Shown here: one piece after another, positions 15,101 through 21,239 of the stretch
Numbering within the stretch: position 1 is the first letter of the stretch
How the letters are laid out: every line of letters starts with the position of its first letter
Assembly (NCBI GenBank): GCA_949288685.1
Contig: CASELB010000177.1
Location: 1-21,239, forward strand
Length of the DNA stretch: 21,239 nt
Direction of reading: 5' to 3'
Source of the DNA: an uncultured bacterium
GTDB lineage: Bacteria; Cyanobacteriota; Vampirovibrionia; Gastranaerophilales; Gastranaerophilaceae
Program-made: the position numbers and the translations under genes
The notes under the pieces: model-generated
Database searches by the model: none
What the model was told of the DNA's origin: nothing
Seen by the model: the letters and a program-made list of their open reading frames with translations, nothing else

Positions 15101-15248
15101 TTAAATTATTTATTTCCGCGGCATCAAAAACGCTGTTATTATTTTTATCGTATTTTTTCAGAAAAATATTATTCCCATCTACCGCCATACCGGCTTTTAT
15201 ATGGGACAGGTCAAATTTTGCTCCGTTTCCAAAAGAAAATTCACTCAT
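12147..15248 (-). CDS. Large EF-hand protein with C-terminal calpain-like cysteine protease domain, 1033 aa
   Basis: The N-terminus has a textbook EF-hand calcium loop at 34-45 (DKNNNSVFDAAE, ligands at 34, 36, 38, 40, 42 and 45). Residues 50-450 are helical with no recognised domain. Two Gly/Ala-rich hydrophobic stretches lie at about 461-500 and 521-548 and could insert into a membrane. The C-terminal 250 residues carry a calpain-type (C2) triad: Cys793 in GNCWFLES, His989 in GHAYAIT, and Asn1008 in QDPYN. This suggests a calcium-responsive protease. There is no Sec signal, and a sigma-28 promoter lies directly upstream, next to fliA and flhB. An exported or effector role through the flagellar-type system is inference. 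ATG 15248 has only a weak GGTAAAG site. The calpain-like assignment rests on the three motifs in the right order. Confidence 0.85.
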   Translation of the reverse strand: MSEFSFGNGAKFDLSHIKAGMAVDGNNIFLKKYDKNNNSVFDAAEINNLKSDLEKYSGGDKILDENESISFFASVMNMSISSVKELFSKNNNNMVYESFESLYTAQAYDNAANNILSNAQMGMQIYYKAQGGSISQAWNSIKEFWNTEYAGDKVYRQLAGNMASGMLLKKAQANGGITKKDYIETKIEFLKVLLGGENLKPDETAMIEKAVGKMTVGELEVLITTLKNAENGEYPQLVENTLKDLASKAFTSNDGDGFSVISPNSIDGILQSDTALEPLSFEQVFELEQGVEFDADMVNKYAEQERKVKILVSVNNRIAELTGNLNEPLKNLEELDHTNAPPEKAEQAYNDLSNRIIKTLEDLYGTNACEKLKEYGYPNATVKDGIIDFGDNSNKYTTLAELAHKIQKDLNSKIQTSIDGKPLEQCERELGARYAMAYGEKNAVDLAEKFQTSQDAGVGYAKILVTAAGAVPCIISGGALIPIGIGLATSAFGAAAVSYAEASTKDGGLTPKDREAIKSEILTGLALTAAGGAVGKTSAVIGQELMKQCPKLIAYIGEYGSDAVMGLLTDMAITGEVDLQGEGIAQLINIATGIHAGKKAKVHSAEPTARISENHKYSFSDIFTRDLSWNEVHDYVTNLAAKRGSNLSSEELKSISEALHKIKKDNSPLYQDIQNSGILKLIEEGKIGFDVLQDICVNTSKNTRMSSALMEDCKKLSAGESILREYSSNTDLNQVFKTTQTGEVVEVGSQLYINDGKSMVKVNMTKEKYLELFPPFERFNINQNKNAKYAGNCWFLESVHNMYQNPSTRINILKLFRQEGNDIYIKLPNSKYEYKFPNGEVPRNKHDKKYALSNSPKWVNMLEYAGAFVRMGEDKLNTKTLQDMGVLSRNTDGQYIIDVSNYMYMQRQGGSNTALLYHLYGGTPEEGVSLLTGNNVKTSKYFVAKTDENGVVSGDVKKMKKIHSQKIKQILEELEGKSNISINLGFNGHAYAITKIENGRVYVQDPYNTKLESSYTFDEIAARCDWMYVSEFS

Positions 15249-15272
15249 ATCTTTACCGTTTATATATTTTCT

Positions 15273-15299
15273 ATAACGGCTGTTTTCTGTGAAACTTTA
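15273..15299 (-). promoter_or_regulatory. Sigma-28 (FliA-type) promoter of the calpain-like gene
   Basis: On the minus strand there is TAAAGTTT (complement of 15292-15299), exactly 11 nt, then GCCGTTAT (complement of 15273-15280). The enterobacterial sigma-28 consensus is TAAAGTTT-N11-GCCGATAA, so 14 of 16 fixed positions match with correct spacing. It lies 25 nt upstream of the calpain-like start and just downstream of the sigma factor gene itself. Confidence 0.75.
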
Positions 15300-15309
15300 A
15301 TATTCAGGG

Positions 15310-15328
15310 AATTTTTGTTACAAAAATT
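15310..15328. repeat. AT-rich palindrome at the sigma gene stop
   Basis: AATTTTTGT (15310-15318), one base, ACAAAAATT (15320-15328) is a perfect inverted repeat overlapping the stop codon of the sigma factor gene. As RNA it would be a weak hairpin without GC pairs. It may be a protein-binding site near the sigma-28 promoter or a poor terminator. Confidence 0.35.
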
Positions 15329-16010
15329 AATAGTCTACCCGTCCGTGGGCTTTTAAATATTCTCTTATATTATTCAGTGATGCTTGAACAATCCTTGTAA
15401 TTCTTGATGGTGAAAGTCCTACTGCCGTTGCAATATCTTTTGCCTGCATGTTTCTGTAAAAACGATATTCAACAACAGTTCTTTCTTTAGGGGGAAGTTT
15501 TGCGATTGCTTCCTTGATAAGTCGTGACATTTCTACAATTTCTGCTTTTTCGTCAGGCATTGCCGACGGGTCTTTTATAAAATCAAAAGGAGATGCATTA
15601 TCAGATGCCGCTGCAGCAAGTCCGTCAATTGACAGGATTGTTTCGTATACGGCCTCTCTTACTTTGCCCGGGGAAATGTTAAATTCAGTAGAATCGTCTT
15701 CGCTGTTTTCACTTTCTTCTGTGTAAGTTTCTTCATCAGCGTTCTGGTTTTTTGTTTTAACCGAGTACCATTTGTAACGGTGCCGCAGTTCATTTCTTAT
15801 AGCCCACTTAATAGCGGTGCCCATATAAGCATCGTTATAATTTGCGAGCTGTTCCGGTGTTTTGTTTTTAATCATAGCCTGAACGGCAATAATGCCAATG
15901 CTTACAAGCTCTTCGTATTCAAGCATGTGTTTTGGCACTCTCTTATGCTCAATTCTCGCTACTCTCTGAACAACACCGATGTATTGTTTTAATATAGAAT
16001 TATTTTCCAT
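15327..16010 (-). CDS. fliA: FliA/WhiG-like sigma factor of the sigma-70 family
   Basis: A 227-aa sigma factor. Region 2 spans about residues 8-80 (EYEELVSIGIIAVQAMI, then YMGTAIKWAIRNELRHR for -10 recognition). Region 4 spans about 170-220 (LPPKERTVVEYRF, helix-turn-helix KDIATAVGLSPSRITRIV). Size and context (next to flhB, upstream of a sigma-28-type promoter) favour the flagellar sigma factor. The usual region 3 motif is not obvious; instead there is an acidic linker at about 90-110. ATG 16010 was chosen; TTG 16016, two codons earlier, is possible. Neither has a strong ribosome binding site, and flhB ends 13 nt upstream, so translation is probably coupled. If it is not FliA itself, it is a sibling with a similar role. 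Confidence 0.85.
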   Translation of the reverse strand: MENNSILKQYIGVVQRVARIEHKRVPKHMLEYEELVSIGIIAVQAMIKNKTPEQLANYNDAYMGTAIKWAIRNELRHRYKWYSVKTKNQNADEETYTEESENSEDDSTEFNISPGKVREAVYETILSIDGLAAAASDNASPFDFIKDPSAMPDEKAEIVEMSRLIKEAIAKLPPKERTVVEYRFYRNMQAKDIATAVGLSPSRITRIVQASLNNIREYLKAHGRVDY

Positions 16011-16023
16011 AACCAATTAAAAG

Positions 16024-17106
16024 TTAACTTTTCTCTATATTACCTTGTTTTTTATTATTTTTCAAGCCGTACACAAAAAGTAAGATTTCTGCAACTGCTT
16101 TATACAGTTCCGGCGGGATTTCCTGATTGATTTCAACAAGTCTGAAAAGTGCTCTTGCAACAGGCGGGTTGTCGATAATAGGAACCTGATGTTTTTCTGC
16201 TATTTCTATAATTTGTTTGGCAATAAGCTCTGTTCCTTTTGCAATAAGCGTAGGAGACTGCATTGTTTCTGCATCATATTTAAGCGCACAAGCTACGTGG
16301 ATAGGGTTTCTGACAACAAAATCCGCGTCAGGAACGCTGTCCATTGCTCCGCGTTGCAACATTGCCATACGACGCTGCCTTAGTGCGGCTTTGACATTCG
16401 GGTCGCCTTCGGAGTTTTTATACTCATCTTTTATCTCTTTAAACGACATTTTCTGGTCTTTCAAAAATTTCCATCTTGTAACCCCGTAGTCAGCGGCTGC
16501 AATGATTAGAAACGCTATACCGGCTTTGAATACAAATTCTACAATCAATGAACCGAACTCTATCATAATGGCAAACTGGTTATCGATTGCCGCAAGCATT
16601 AATATACTTTCAAGATGGTCTCTGTATACCATCCATCCTACAAAGCCCAGTACAACAACTTTAAGTATGTTTTTAAAAAGTTCAAAGAATGTTTTGGGAT
16701 TAATTAGATTTTTAAAATATTTTGTCGGGTTGAGTTTATCAAGTTTAGGAACGAGCGGCGCAACAGTTACCAGCGGACCTACCTGCATAAAGTCAGACAT
16801 TATTGCAACAAATGCCGCAATAAAGAGCAGAGGGAAAATAATTAAGGCAAACGGCACAATTGTAACGGTCATAATATAGGAAATACCTATATCAGAAATA
16901 TGGGCATTTGGTATCTGTTCGTACAAATTAGTAAACATTCCGCTAATTTGGTTCCACAAAAAAGGGGCAATGCCTTTGATTATGTAGAACATTATAAGCA
17001 GCGAAAGTGCTATGCCAACTTCTCTTGATTTGACAACCTGTCCTTCTTTTCGTGCTTTTTCCAGTTTCTGAGGTGTTGCCTCAAACTGTTTATCTTCATC
17101 TCCCAT
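16024..17106 (-). CDS. flhB: Flagellar type III export switch protein FlhB
   Basis: An inner-membrane part of the flagellar export gate that switches substrate specificity from rod/hook to filament proteins. The N-terminus has the family signature (EATPQKLEKARKEGQVVKS at 9-27), then four membrane segments within about 30-205, with the conserved DFMQVGP and LNPTKYFKNL between them. The cytoplasmic domain holds the self-cleavage motif as NPIH at 267-270; the standard form is NPTH. Asn267, Pro268 and His270 are kept, Thr is replaced by Ile. The length (360 aa) is normal. It starts 18 nt after the stop of the GspE-like gene and has only a weak GGGA site, so it is probably translated by coupling within the operon. 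YscU-type proteins are close relatives, but the fliA neighbour favours the flagellar form. Confidence 0.93.
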   Translation of the reverse strand: MGDEDKQFEATPQKLEKARKEGQVVKSREVGIALSLLIMFYIIKGIAPFLWNQISGMFTNLYEQIPNAHISDIGISYIMTVTIVPFALIIFPLLFIAAFVAIMSDFMQVGPLVTVAPLVPKLDKLNPTKYFKNLINPKTFFELFKNILKVVVLGFVGWMVYRDHLESILMLAAIDNQFAIMIEFGSLIVEFVFKAGIAFLIIAAADYGVTRWKFLKDQKMSFKEIKDEYKNSEGDPNVKAALRQRRMAMLQRGAMDSVPDADFVVRNPIHVACALKYDAETMQSPTLIAKGTELIAKQIIEIAEKHQVPIIDNPPVARALFRLVEINQEIPPELYKAVAEILLFVYGLKNNKKQGNIEKS

Positions 17107-17124
17107 TTGTGATTATGTCCCGGA

Positions 17125-18507
17125 TTATACCAAGTATTTTTTTATTGTGGATTTATCAAAAACTTCTATGCTGTTTTGTGAGTGAATAAACACTAAACAG
17201 CTAATTAATGATTTAAATGATTCAAAGTCAATATAATTCATTTTTTGCCTTAAATCAGTCATGCTGTTTGCCAGAAACTCAGTAATAACTGTTTTATCGT
17301 TATAAAATAATTCTGACAAAAATTCTATTCCTTCTTTGGTTTTAACGCCTTCTAAGTATAAAATATCAGGATGCTGAAATTCTATAAATCTTAGAGCTTT
17401 ATCCATATTGAAACCGACATTTTCATTAAGTTCGCACTGATGTACATCGGGCAGATTGTATTTAGCAATAGACTCGATGCTCATGACATTTTTGTTTTCT
17501 TTTGCAATATCAAGAAGTATGGAATAAATAACATGAGTTTTTCCGCTCAGCGGCGAACCGCAAACAAGTATAATTCCGGGTTGTTCTAGCGCCATTTGAA
17601 TTATACGCCGTTGACTTTCATCGGGGATAAGCTCCTCCAGCGGTTTTGGCTTCTTGTATATTTTTAATAGTATTCTTTCACCCATAATTGTAGGAAATGC
17701 AGAAATACTTGCTGTTAGCATTATTTCGTCCACTTTAAAGCAGAGTTTCCCGAGCTGCGGAATTTCGCACACTGTGGGGTCGAGGTTTGAAAGGGTTTTG
17801 AGCTTAACAACAAAAGCGGCGGATAAGAAAGACGGCAAAAGCCCGCGCTCAATTGTTTCCCCGTTGCGTTTAAAGAATACGCTAAGTCCTTCATCGGACT
17901 GTTCAAAATAAATTTCATGTATTCCTTCAATTATTGCCTGTTTGAGAATGGCGCGTATTATTCTTTGAATGTGGTCTTCGCCGGAGCTGTCTTTGTGCAG
18001 TTCTTCACGCCAGTCAAACCCTTTCTGGCTCTCATCTATAAAGATTTCTTTTACTGTTTCTGCTGCGTTATAATATTCATCAATTTTTTTCTGAATTGCG
18101 GTTTCCGATGCAATAACCGGCTCAATTGAACATTCTGCGGTTTCTATGATTTTATCTATTGCAAACAGGTCAAGCGGGTCTGCCATTGCAACCGTTAAAA
18201 CATCTTCTATTTTAAAAAGCGGAATTATTTTGTATCGTCTTGCATCCGCGTAATTAATCAATGAAAAGCACTTTGTGTCCGGAGTATAATCCTCAAGATT
18301 AACGTACGGAATATGGAGTTTGGTTTCAAGAAACTTTAAAAGTTTAACTTCATCAATTACACCGGAATTGATTAACGCCTGCCCGATATTAATATTTTGG
18401 GAATTTGCAAGTTCATCTGCCTGCTCTAGTACTTCATAGGAGACAATTCCGTCTCTTACGAGTTCGTATTTTAGTTTTTCTAAAGTTTTGTTTGTAACTG
18501 CTTCCAT
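17125..18507 (-). CDS. Degenerate GspE/PilB-type ATPase with N-terminal MshEN-like domain
   Basis: Residues about 10-145 match the N-terminal domain of type II secretion / type IV pilus ATPases (IGQALINSGVIDEVKLLKFL and later VAMADPLDLFAIDKI, which bind c-di-GMP in some relatives). The ATPase domain follows with an intact Walker A (GSPLSGKT, 317-324). Other key sites are altered: the Asp box IEDPVE has become IESIAK, the Walker B GEIRD reads EGVKT at 386-390, the His box STLHTN reads TEFLAN, and the zinc-binding CxxC loop is absent. ATP binding may remain, but motor activity is doubtful. It sits between a response regulator gene and flhB, so a regulatory or polar-assembly role for flagella is more likely than pilus extension. 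ATG 18507 has AAAAGG 5 nt upstream. Confidence 0.85.
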   Translation of the reverse strand: MEAVTNKTLEKLKYELVRDGIVSYEVLEQADELANSQNINIGQALINSGVIDEVKLLKFLETKLHIPYVNLEDYTPDTKCFSLINYADARRYKIIPLFKIEDVLTVAMADPLDLFAIDKIIETAECSIEPVIASETAIQKKIDEYYNAAETVKEIFIDESQKGFDWREELHKDSSGEDHIQRIIRAILKQAIIEGIHEIYFEQSDEGLSVFFKRNGETIERGLLPSFLSAAFVVKLKTLSNLDPTVCEIPQLGKLCFKVDEIMLTASISAFPTIMGERILLKIYKKPKPLEELIPDESQRRIIQMALEQPGIILVCGSPLSGKTHVIYSILLDIAKENKNVMSIESIAKYNLPDVHQCELNENVGFNMDKALRFIEFQHPDILYLEGVKTKEGIEFLSELFYNDKTVITEFLANSMTDLRQKMNYIDFESFKSLISCLVFIHSQNSIEVFDKSTIKKYLV

Positions 18508-18563
18508 ATTACCTTTTAGTTTGTAGTATTAATTATATTTTTCAAAGGTTTATTTCTTTTTAT

Positions 18564-18929
18564 TTATTCCCCGATATACTCTTCGACCTTTTTAACAATC
18601 TGGTCAAGTTCAAATGGTTTTGTAATATATTCATTTACTCCGGTTTCTTCACCTATTAGCTTGTCTTCCGTCTGAGAACGGGCTGTAAGCATTATTATCG
18701 GAATATCTTTGTACTTGTTGTCGTACTTTAAAAGTCTGCTTATTTTGTATCCGTTAATTTTTGGCATCATAACATCAAGTATAATCAAATCCGGCATAAG
18801 TTCTTTTGCCAGTTTAAGCCCGTCTTCTCCGTTATATGCGCAGTAACAGGTATAACCGGATACTTCCAGCACAAATTTTAAACTTTCGACGATATCCTGT
18901 TCATCATCAACTATGAGGATTTTTTTCAT
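18564..18929 (-). CDS. CheY-like single-domain response regulator
   Basis: A 121-aa receiver domain with no output domain. All active-site residues are present: Asp8 and Asp9 (VDDEQD), phosphorylated Asp52 (LIILDVMMP), Thr82 (MLTARS) and Lys104 (YITKPFE). ATG 18929 was chosen because AAGGAGATTCTC ends directly at it; an upstream in-frame start (18944) would add five residues. It overlaps the end of the histidine kinase gene by 23 nt, so the kinase is its obvious partner. The downstream GspE-like gene follows after 56 nt. It probably signals through protein contact, for example with the flagellar or pilus-like machinery encoded next to it. Confidence 0.95.
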   Translation of the reverse strand: MKKILIVDDEQDIVESLKFVLEVSGYTCYCAYNGEDGLKLAKELMPDLIILDVMMPKINGYKISRLLKYDNKYKDIPIIMLTARSQTEDKLIGEETGVNEYITKPFELDQIVKKVEEYIGE

Positions 18930-20919
18930 GAGAATCTCCTTCAATCTCGTATGAGTACATTATATCACACTTATTTCCGCCTGGCTCGTACTCTTCTGCT
19001 GCCGATAAGATTTTTGTTTTTAAAAATTCTGCCGATGGTTTGTCGCCTTCGGGCATTAACATTGTTATTGATGTTTTATTATTATCGTTTTTTTCGATAA
19101 GAGCATTTTGTAAAAACGCTTTGTTGATAATATTCTCGGTGTTAAGCAAATATTCCATAAAATTGCTGTTTCCGGATATATTTACTATAGCAAGTGTTGA
19201 AGTATTTGATTTTGCTTTAACAATCATTTGTTTTTTTATCATATCAAAATTACTTTTATCATTTGCAATCGGAATAACAAAATAAAATCGTGACCCCTTT
19301 GAAATTTCACTGTCGCACCAGATAGCCCCGTTATGTGCTTCCATTAACTGTTTGGCAATCGGAAGCCCGAGCCCGGAGCCGCCGACTTTACGGGATAGCG
19401 GGTTTTCTATTTGTGCAAACTTGTCAAATACGTGATTTAAATCTTTTCGTTCTATTCCTATACCTTTATCCTCTACACAAACTTGAAGGTAATTGCCGCG
19501 TAATTGTTTTATTTCTTCCTCAAAACAGTGGTCATATTGAATATCGCGGGCGTTGATTACGCGGGCGGAAATTTCTATCACTCCGGAATCAGGTGTAAAT
19601 TTTATTGCGTTTGAGACAAGATTTGTTAAAACCTGCTCCAGTCTGTTTGAATCCGCAAATATTTCTACATCGTCAGTCATAGGTGTATATTTTATTTCCA
19701 GATTTTTTTCTTTCGCCATCTCTGTTAAATTTGATTTTACATATTCAATTACAGGGTTAATGTTAATGAGTGCAAATTTAAAATCCATTTTGCCCGCTTC
19801 AATCTTGGATATGTCAAGAAGGTCATTAATAATTCCTGATAATCTTACGGTATTTCTTTTTCCCATTGTTACAAATTTTTCGATATTTTCGCTTAATTCC
19901 CCCGCTTTCCCGCTTAAAATAATATCCATAGCGTTTTTTATTGCCGTAAGGGGTGTTCTTAACTCGTGTGAGACGATTGAAATAAAATCAGATTTTAAGC
20001 GCTCTAATTTTTCGAGTTTCCTGTTGGTCTCTTTTATTTCCTGATAAAGGGAGGCGCTTCTTATTGGAAGACTTACCTGCCTGACAAGAGTTTGAAAACA
20101 GGTGGCATCCTCTGTATTAAACGGTTTTTCGCGGTAAATTTCCACAAACCCGTAAAAATCATCATTAAAACTGATTTTTGAAAACATACTGTCAAATCTG
20201 AGAACTGAAAAATCATATTCTTTTATAGTATGTTTCACTGTTTTTTCAATTTTAAGGTTGCCTATTTTAATATCAACCGGCGGGTCTTCGACTATGGATT
20301 TGTAACTTAAGATTGCACGGAGTTTAAGCGCTTCAAGAAGTCTGTCCGATACATTACATATAGAATTTATAACAAGTACCGGTTCCCGCGGTGAGCGGAA
20401 TATTAAAACGCAAGCCATATCAAAATTTAATGACTTATCAATTCCTTCAATCATAATTTTTATAAGTTCTTCTTTATCAAGAGAGCCTGCAAGCTGTGAA
20501 CTTGTATTGTAAAGTACGTTTAGCTGATATAGGCTGCGGGCAAGTTCCTGATTGGAGTCTGCAAGTTTTTGGAGCGAAGTTCCGGTTCTTAATCCTGCCT
20601 CTACAATTGCAGAAATTATGTTCTTGTCAGCGTCTTTGGAAATAATAAGGTTTGCGTGGCTTGTAATATCTTTGCCTACTGGATTTTCACCGGTATATAA
20701 AATTAATATAACCGGATAATGTTTTATGGTTTTTATAACGGTTTTTGGCTCAATTTTTTGAATGTCACAGTCGAGTAAAACAATGTCAGGTGTTTCAACT
20801 TTTAAAATATCTTCAATATTAATTTCATCAGCAGAAGTCTGCAGTTCCCATCCCTTAAGGGCAGATTTGACTGTTTTCTCTTTTTCATCTGAATCGGTTA
20901 TAAAAAGTATCCGTGCCAT
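18907..20919 (-). CDS. Hybrid sensor histidine kinase (receiver-like, GAF-like, HisKA, HATPase)
   Basis: A 670-aa soluble kinase with no membrane helix. Residues 1-115 form a receiver-like domain (Asp50 in VLLDCD, Asp9 and Asp11 near the start, Thr76 in LYTGEN). Residues about 135-290 look like a GAF sensor. HisKA follows with SHELRTP and His318. The ATP-binding domain shows the N box (NLVSNAIKF, Asn437), DKGIGI at 483, FDKFAQ at 498 and GGSGLGL at 513. Residues about 560-645 form a C-terminal extension that vaguely resembles a GGDEF domain without its signature. ATG 20919 lacks a clear ribosome binding site; TTGTCA-18-TTTACT just upstream could be the promoter. It overlaps the response regulator gene by 23 nt and is probably the first gene of the flagellar-type operon. 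Confidence 0.93.
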   Translation of the reverse strand: MARILFITDSDEKEKTVKSALKGWELQTSADEINIEDILKVETPDIVLLDCDIQKIEPKTVIKTIKHYPVILILYTGENPVGKDITSHANLIISKDADKNIISAIVEAGLRTGTSLQKLADSNQELARSLYQLNVLYNTSSQLAGSLDKEELIKIMIEGIDKSLNFDMACVLIFRSPREPVLVINSICNVSDRLLEALKLRAILSYKSIVEDPPVDIKIGNLKIEKTVKHTIKEYDFSVLRFDSMFSKISFNDDFYGFVEIYREKPFNTEDATCFQTLVRQVSLPIRSASLYQEIKETNRKLEKLERLKSDFISIVSHELRTPLTAIKNAMDIILSGKAGELSENIEKFVTMGKRNTVRLSGIINDLLDISKIEAGKMDFKFALININPVIEYVKSNLTEMAKEKNLEIKYTPMTDDVEIFADSNRLEQVLTNLVSNAIKFTPDSGVIEISARVINARDIQYDHCFEEEIKQLRGNYLQVCVEDKGIGIERKDLNHVFDKFAQIENPLSRKVGGSGLGLPIAKQLMEAHNGAIWCDSEISKGSRFYFVIPIANDKSNFDMIKKQMIVKAKSNTSTLAIVNISGNSNFMEYLLNTENIINKAFLQNALIEKNDNNKTSITMLMPEGDKPSAEFLKTKILSAAEEYEPGGNKCDIMYSYEIEGDSHEKNPHS

Positions 20920-20994
20920 ATCTATATATTAACAGTAAATCAGCTAAGGGCAAATTATGACAAGAAATTAATAAATCGTTATTAAAAAAATATT

Positions 20995-21039
20995 GGTGTT
21001 TTGTGTATATTGAATTTTCTTTATTGCCGGTGTTTTGTG
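20995..21039. repeat. Short direct repeat in the divergent intergenic region
   Basis: GGTGTTTTGTG occurs at 20995-21005 and again at 21029-21039, 34 nt apart start to start. It lies between the histidine kinase gene and the right-edge promoter and could be a regulator binding site; chance is possible at this length. Confidence 0.35.
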
Positions 21040-21057
21040 ATGTACTTTAAAATGATA

Positions 21058-21108
21058 TTGACTAAAGTAAAATAACATAATACAATATGTATAACATTAG
21101 TTATACAT
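21058..21108 (+). promoter_or_regulatory. Promoter plus perfect palindrome upstream of the right-edge gene
   Basis: TTGACT (21058-21063), 17 nt, TACAAT (21081-21086), then ATGTATAAC-ATTA-GTTATACAT (21087-21108), a perfect 9-bp inverted repeat over the predicted start site. The -35, spacing, -10 and following ATGTATA are the same as in the cassette promoter at 8275-8310. ATGTAAACC follows in both. Confidence 0.65.
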
Positions 21109-21156
21109 GTAAACCGTTGTTACCCCGTTGTAATGTTTTTTAAGGAGATTTCAAAG

Positions 21157-21239
21157 ATGATGAAAAATTTAAGAGAATACGTCAATGACGTAATGAATGA
21201 CAATCGAATATTCAGCTATGAGGATATTATAGGGATGGA
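21157..21239 (+). CDS. Partial gene, N-terminus only, function unknown
   Basis: Twenty-seven codons are visible, beginning MMKNLREYVNDVMNDN and rich in Asn, Asp and Glu; no family is recognised. ATG 21157 (or the next codon, ATG 21160) lies 8-11 nt after a strong AAGGAG ribosome binding site at 21142-21147. The gene is divergent from the histidine kinase gene. Its promoter closely resembles that of the S24-controlled cassette, so it may belong to the same regulon. The leader is about 60 nt. Confidence 0.75.
   Translation, partial: MMKNLREYVNDVMNDNRIFSYEDIIGM

Noticed and set aside
12147..15248. Reading the 1033-aa protein as a pore-forming toxin because of its two Gly/Ala-rich hydrophobic stretches
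   Set aside because: Such stretches are not enough to show a pore. The only catalytic signature is the calpain-like triad at the C-terminus.
1..21239. CRISPR arrays, tRNA and rRNA genes, insertion sequences
   Set aside because: No regularly spaced repeats, no tRNA-like cloverleaf or CCA-ended segment, no rRNA sequence and no transposase motif were seen.

Overview
The window is an AT-rich, gene-dense bacterial segment. Its mix of genes points to a flagellated bacterium with a Gram-negative-like envelope: flagellar FlhB, a FliA/WhiG-type sigma factor, WecA/TagO-type lipid-carrier sugar transferase, LysM protein, TPR metalloproteases, and Gly/Ser/Tyr/Asn-rich proteins of unknown function. The style recalls uncultured gut Vampirovibrionia (Melainabacteria, Gastranaerophilales). 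That assignment is inference from gene content and protein style, not from a marker gene.

Left part (1-3240, minus strand): a run of unrecognised genes reading leftward. They are a 535-aa protein with helical ends, a 284-aa Gly/Ser-rich protein, a doubtful 67-aa ORF, an 89-aa basic protein, and the first 19 codons of a gene whose N-terminus matches the pattern of the 535-aa protein. Middle-left (3403-7647, plus strand): a secreted matrixin-like metalloprotease with TPRs, a membrane LysM protein, glyA, and a WecA/TagO-family transferase that appears to start at an ATT codon.

Centre (7644-9239): an S24 (LexA/CI-like) repressor gene reads leftward. A divergent promoter region full of TTGAC/GTCAA half-sites drives three small genes to the right, closed by a clear rho-independent terminator. 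This looks like a repressor-controlled cassette, possibly a phage-derived remnant. The promoter of its right arm is closely matched by the promoter of the partial gene at the right edge (21157 on). A second, membrane-anchored metalloprotease-TPR paralogue follows (9327-10802).

Right part (10866-20919, minus strand): transcription order is hybrid histidine kinase, CheY-like response regulator, degenerate GspE/PilB-type ATPase, FlhB, FliA-like sigma factor, then a 1033-aa EF-hand plus calpain-like cysteine protease, then a class A beta-lactamase-fold hydrolase. Between the sigma gene and the protease gene lies a near-perfect sigma-28 promoter (TAAAGTTT, 11 nt, GCCGTTAT). The simplest reading is that the two-component pair and export genes sit upstream, the sigma factor is made from the same operon, and it then switches on a large calcium-binding protease as a late flagellar-class gene, possibly an exported one. 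This flagellum-linked protease is the most interesting candidate system in the window.

No rRNA, tRNA, CRISPR array, insertion sequence or intact prophage was seen.
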